Positions 60,974 to 64,000 of a DNA stretch of 64,000 nucleotides are shown one piece after another. Origin of the DNA: Thermohalobaculum sp951813525 (lineage in GTDB: Bacteria; Pseudomonadota; Alphaproteobacteria; Rhodobacterales; Rhodobacteraceae). The stretch's first letter is position 1. Every line of letters starts with the position of its first letter. The notes beneath the pieces were generated by a model. That model had not been told where the DNA came from, did not search any database, and saw only the letters and a list, made by a program, of their open reading frames with translations. The translations under genes were made by a program, and so were the position numbers. The DNA lies in contig CATOTJ020000003.1 of assembly GCA_951813525.2 (NCBI GenBank), positions 1,054,001-1,118,000 on the forward strand, read 5' to 3'.

Positions 60974-61462
60974 ATGCCCATTTCCGCAGGTGAGAAAATC
61001 CCAGGTGTAACGCTTTTCGAGATCGGCGAGGCGGGCCCGGCCCCCGTTGCATCCGATGACGTCTTCGCTGGCAAGACCGTCGCCATCTTCGGCGTGCCAG
61101 GCGCCTATACGCCGACCTGCCACAACAAGCATGTGCCGTCCTTTAACAACAACGCCGACGCACTGCGCGCCAAAGGTGTCGATGACATCGTCTGTGTTTC
61201 AGTCAACGATCCGTTCGTGATGAAGGCTTGGGGCGAAGCGACCGGTGCCAATCAGGCCGGAATTCGTTGTATGGGCGATTCGCGCTCGGAACTGGCAAAG
61301 GCGATGGACATCCTGATGGACGGCTCGGCGATCGGGCTGGTTGATCGGCTGATGCGGTTTTCTGCTGTCGTCGAGGACGGGACGGTCAAGGTCATCAACA
61401 TCGAAGGCGCCCCGGGCGAGATGGACGCAACGTCGGCGGAAACTCTTCTGACCCAAATTTGA
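60974..61462 (+). CDS. Prx5-type peroxiredoxin
   Basis: A 162-residue atypical (Prx5/redoxin) peroxiredoxin that reduces peroxides. The peroxidatic motif GVPGAYTPTCHNKHVPSF is near residue 49, and VSVNDPFVMKAWG and RFSAVVEDGTVK are family segments. A single other cysteine (RCMGDS) may resolve the disulfide. Shine-Dalgarno aaaggagaa precedes the ATG. A perfect terminator lies about 100 bases downstream. Confidence 0.93.
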   Translation: MPISAGEKIPGVTLFEIGEAGPAPVASDDVFAGKTVAIFGVPGAYTPTCHNKHVPSFNNNADALRAKGVDDIVCVSVNDPFVMKAWGEATGANQAGIRCMGDSRSELAKAMDILMDGSAIGLVDRLMRFSAVVEDGTVKVINIEGAPGEMDATSAETLLTQI

Positions 61463-61562
61463 TCCGCGCCGGAGCGGCACGCGGAACTGGTCCCGTTACA
61501 GGTTCTTCGGTCCACGGGTTGAAATTCGTCGTCAACGATGTCGCTCAGATGCGGTAATATGG

Positions 61563-61592
61563 CCCCCATCCTATTAGGGATGGGGGTTTTTT
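61563..61592 (+). terminator. Intrinsic terminator abutting the next start codon
   Basis: cccccatcc (61563-61571) pairs perfectly with ggatggggg (61578-61586), followed by six T. It would end the peroxiredoxin transcript. The TTG start of the next gene is at 61594, so the 3' arm of the hairpin contains the only purine-rich Shine-Dalgarno-like stretch for that gene. Confidence 0.88.
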
Positions 61593-61593
61593 A

Positions 61594-62031
61594 TTGCGCT
61601 GGTTTGCGGTGCTTCTATTAACGTTGGGCAGCGCCGTCGCCGCGCCGGTTTGCGGCAAGCCTGGCACCACGCGGTATTTCCACTGTGTGCTCGGCGAAGG
61701 TGGGCGAACGCTGTCCGTCTGCGGTCTTGGCGATGGACAATATCTTTTTCAACAGGTTCGTGCGGATGGCACCGTTCTGCGCCTGACTTCGAACCGGGCC
61801 GATCTTTTTGTGATCGGGCCAAATACATCAGGTCAGCCCGTCCACCGGATTGGGTTTTGGCAAGATGGCTGGCTGCACGAGATAAATGTCACAATATGGA
61901 ACGGCGTTCCAAACGACGCCAATCTTTGGACTTTTGGTCCGGCGCGCGAGGATCCAGTTTCCGAGGAAATCTGCCGCGCCGACACTATCGAAAGCCGCAT
62001 CGGCCTGATCATCGAAAGCCTTGAGCGGTAA
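61594..62031 (+). CDS. Small exported cysteine-framed protein (1)
   Basis: A 145-residue protein with signal peptide (MRWFAVLLLTLGSAVAA). Mature part has the frame CG, FHC, LSVCGL and a late EEICRADTIESRI; the next gene shares this frame. TTG at 61594 is the only start that keeps the signal peptide, and it lies two bases after the T tract of the terminator hairpin, whose 3' arm would supply the ribosome-binding purines. Family not recognised. Possible function: small periplasmic inhibitor or binding domain; unknown. Confidence 0.6.
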   Translation: MRWFAVLLLTLGSAVAAPVCGKPGTTRYFHCVLGEGGRTLSVCGLGDGQYLFQQVRADGTVLRLTSNRADLFVIGPNTSGQPVHRIGFWQDGWLHEINVTIWNGVPNDANLWTFGPAREDPVSEEICRADTIESRIGLIIESLER

Positions 62032-62133
62032 TCGTTCTGGTTGCGACTATGGGTCGGGACTGCCGCCAAAAAATGTCCTAGACTGCAGATATCAAACGAC
62101 GTCGATTTCTTGGCGGGTCTTGCGATGGGGGAA

Positions 62134-62616
62134 ATGATGAAGACATTCCTGAAAACGGCGCTGGCCACCATGGCGCTGATTGTTGCTTTCAATTATCCCG
62201 CGACACCTGTCCATGCGGGTTCGGCTTGCGGCGCCCATGAAGGCAAAACAGTTTTTCACTGTCGGATCGACGGGTCCAGCCGAGAGGTTTCCGTCTGCGC
62301 CCTGCCGGGCGGCGACTACCTCTATGTCTATGGCCGCCCGGGCCGTGCAGAACTGGAGTTGAAACGCAGCCCGCGCGCAGTCGAATACACGCCCTGGACC
62401 GGTATCGGGCGCTATCTGTGGGCACGTCTTGGCTTTCGTAACGGCGCCTATTTCTATGATGTCGGGTTCAGCGTCGACCGTCTGACGGAAAATGCGCGCG
62501 CTGAAGGCCAGGTCGAGATTTATAAGGGCAACCGGAACTCACCCATTTCGACCAAATATTGCCGTCCGGGTTCGGTGGTCTCGCGTCTCGATGAGATCTG
62601 GAACCGGTTCGAATAA
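62134..62616 (+). CDS. Small exported cysteine-framed protein (2)
   Basis: A 160-residue protein, paralogue of the preceding gene: signal peptide MMKTFLKTALATMALIVAF through TPVHA, then CGAHEGKTVFHC, EVSVCALPGGDYLY and a late TKYCRPGSVVSRL. The four cysteines and the aromatic GxYL element line up with the neighbour, but overall identity is modest, suggesting old duplication. ATG at 62134 has gggga upstream. Family not recognised; probably periplasmic, disulfide-stabilised. Confidence 0.65.
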   Translation: MMKTFLKTALATMALIVAFNYPATPVHAGSACGAHEGKTVFHCRIDGSSREVSVCALPGGDYLYVYGRPGRAELELKRSPRAVEYTPWTGIGRYLWARLGFRNGAYFYDVGFSVDRLTENARAEGQVEIYKGNRNSPISTKYCRPGSVVSRLDEIWNRFE

Positions 62617-62779
62617 GCTCCGGCATCAAGGTCAGGTATCCTCGCGGAAAGGCCCGGACGCTGTTTGCTTTAACTGGGGTGAAATCTTGATCGGCGAGCG
62701 GTCTTCATCGCACAATCCAGTCCGCCGACCATCCAGCGATCGTTTCGACCATCGACGCCGGGGCGACGTCAACCGCCTG

Positions 62780-63346
62780 TTACTCCCGCCCAAACGGGTC
62801 CGGCCAGCTAGAGCAGTCGGCATTCCAATGCAGCGGACCGATCTGGATATCGGCCAAGCTCTCACCTTCTGATTTACCCATTGGCCGCAGCGTCAGTGTA
62901 AACGCCCGGTACAATCCCTCGTGGTCTTTTGCCCCCAATTCGGCGCCGTCTGTGACCTCGAGCTTGGCTATCGCGTGAGCCGCCGAAATTGTCTGAGGCG
63001 CCGCCACTTCGGCTGCAAATGTGTCGAGGCGTATGAAAACCTGCTGGGGTGTACCCGCGCATTCGAAGGAACGCCGCAGGTCGTTTATCCGACAGGCGTT
63101 TTGTGGAAACGCAACGGAAAGCGTGGTCGCCCCCCAATCGCCGCCTCGTCCCTTGAGGAGTGGCTCCAGCAATCCGCGATCCTCGGTGATCAGGCAAATT
63201 TCAGCTGTCTCGGACGCCCAACGTATTCCTGCTGCGGTGTAGGCAAAGGAGTTGTCCCAACAGCTGAACTTGCGGTGCTCTGGCGCTGTGTTGGCGGGAA
63301 GCGCTGCGATTAGAAGCAACAACGTAAATGCCGCCGATCCGATCAT
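62780..63346 (-). CDS. Hypothetical exported protein
   Basis: A 188-residue protein, minus strand, with signal peptide MIGSAAFTLLLLIAALPANTA. The mature part has cysteines in FSCWDNS, EICLITE, NACRIND, FECAGTP and a late ADCSSWPDP, so disulfides are likely. Start at ATG 63346 is chosen because it yields a signal peptide; the frame is open to 63451. No family is recognised, and similarity to the two exported proteins to its left is limited to cysteine spacing. It is convergent with them and precedes no obvious terminator. Confidence 0.6.
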   Translation of the reverse strand: MIGSAAFTLLLLIAALPANTAPEHRKFSCWDNSFAYTAAGIRWASETAEICLITEDRGLLEPLLKGRGGDWGATTLSVAFPQNACRINDLRRSFECAGTPQQVFIRLDTFAAEVAAPQTISAAHAIAKLEVTDGAELGAKDHEGLYRAFTLTLRPMGKSEGESLADIQIGPLHWNADCSSWPDPFGRE

Positions 63347-63368
63347 CGCATGCACCGGTCGGTGCCGG

Positions 63369-64000
63369 CTAATTGCCCGCGTTATCCACCTTCCGAAATG
63401 GCATGCGCTCGGCCAGGGCCCGGTTTTCGTATTCAACCGCATCACGCTCACCCTCCAGATATCGCTCGACCGCGCCGCGAAAGCCCGGGTCCGTGATCCA
63501 GTGCAGGCTTCGCGTCGTCACGGGTTCGTATCCGCGGGCCAATTTGTGACCGCCCTGGGCACCGGCTTCGACACGCATCATCCCGTTCTGGATCGCAAAA
63601 TCGATGGCCTGATAATAGCAAGTCTCGAAATGCAGAAACGGATGATCTTCGGTGCACCCCCAATAGCGCCCAAACAGCGTCTCGCGCCCGATTATGTTTA
63701 AAGCGCCCGCAATCCATTCACCATGGCGGCGGCACATGATCAGCAGAATATCGTCGCGAAGTTCGGCCTGCGCCAGATCGAAGAACGCGCGCGTCAGATA
63801 GGGCGTGCCCCATTTGCGCGCGCCTGTGTCCTGGTAGAAAACCCAGAATGCATCCCAATGTTCAGGCTGGATATCGTCCCCGGTCAACCAGTGAATTTCG
63901 ACGTCGTTCTCGATCGCGCGCGCCCGTTCCTTGCGCAAATTCTTGCGTTTTCGGCTGGCCAGCGCCGCCATGAAGTCATCCCAGCAACCATAGCCGTGAT
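63369..64000 (-). CDS. GNAT/DUF482 (peptidogalycan-type) acyltransferase, N-terminus off window
   Basis: The frame is open past base 64000; the visible part is the C-terminal 210 codons. The block HGYGCWDDF just before an internal ATG at 63971 and the following SRKRKNLRKERARAIEN are typical of the DUF482/GNAT family, so the ATG at 63971 is not the start. A central GRYWGCTEDHPFLHFETCYYQ and a late EAGAQGGHKLARGYEP are family signatures. These are FemAB-like acyltransferases of unknown substrate. Confidence 0.88.
   Translation of the reverse strand, partial: HGYGCWDDFMAALASRKRKNLRKERARAIENDVEIHWLTGDDIQPEHWDAFWVFYQDTGARKWGTPYLTRAFFDLAQAELRDDILLIMCRRHGEWIAGALNIIGRETLFGRYWGCTEDHPFLHFETCYYQAIDFAIQNGMMRVEAGAQGGHKLARGYEPVTTRSLHWITDPGFRGAVERYLEGERDAVEYENRALAERMPFRKVDNAGN

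Noticed and set aside
1..64000. tRNA, rRNA and prophage genes
   Set aside because: No cloverleaf, rRNA segment, integrase, terminase or structural phage gene was recognised by eye; a covariance-model search would be needed to exclude small RNAs.

Overview
The window is dense, high-GC bacterial chromosome with about 73 genes in short operons on both strands. It looks like an alphaproteobacterium, most likely of the Rhodobacterales (Roseobacter/Rhodobacter relatives). The grounds are the grouping of tatABC, a DUF815 ATPase, an nlpD-like gene, pcm, surE and serS; hflK-hflC-DUF2065-degP; an OlsB-type acyltransferase; and an AcuI acrylyl-CoA reductase. This assignment is inferred from gene content and order. 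No rRNA, tRNA, CRISPR array, phage or intact insertion sequence was recognised.

Layout. 1-8972: enoyl-CoA hydratase (cut by the edge), PuuE-like deacetylase, msrB, olsB-like gene, alpha/beta hydrolase, GNAT, gamma-glutamyltransferase divergent from an L-2-aminothiazoline-4-carboxylate hydrolase, an OmpA-like protein, radC, and an unknown protein with a phospholipase-A2-like start. 9026-17530: sdaA, rpiA, gor, then hflK-hflC-DUF2065-degP ending at a clear terminator. 17705-23621 (minus strand): a five-gene oligopeptide ABC transporter. 23855-29924: cupin thiol-dioxygenase-like protein, argE, mepA-like endopeptidase, phytase-like lipoprotein, LOG protein, dapD and two small genes. 29925-30369: the longest gene-poor stretch, holding a perfect palindrome and a hairpin. 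30370-40496: orphan Fbp-type ATPase, two tiny membrane proteins, tatABC-DUF815, then (minus) methyltransferase-nlpD-pcm-surE, a lipoprotein and serS. 40590-45049 (minus): prepilin peptidase with a very short Flp-like pilin in front of it, then a complete D-hydantoin operon. 45300-50352: exported laminin-B-domain protein, methyltransferase, Tat-exported agmatine-deiminase-like protein, prs, HCCA isomerase. 50360-56764 (minus): two tandem caspase/peptidoglycan-binding proteins, then a hypothetical-DUF1326-DUF2182 cassette with a methionine-rich tandem repeat. 56899-64000: acuI, class V aminotransferase, rsmD, SDR, peroxiredoxin, two related small exported cysteine proteins, another exported protein and a DUF482 acyltransferase cut by the right edge.

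The genes work mostly as independent modules: envelope maintenance (HflKC/DegP, Tat, NlpD-like, MepA-like, OmpA-like), nutrient salvage (oligopeptide ABC, GGT, hydantoins, serine dehydratase) and redox or repair (Gor, MsrB, peroxiredoxin, RadC, Pcm). The best candidates for undescribed biology are the methionine-rich DUF1326/DUF2182 cassette, the tandem caspase pair, the hidden Flp-like pilin next to its peptidase, the PLA2-like protein after radC, and the paired cysteine-framed exported proteins near the right end.
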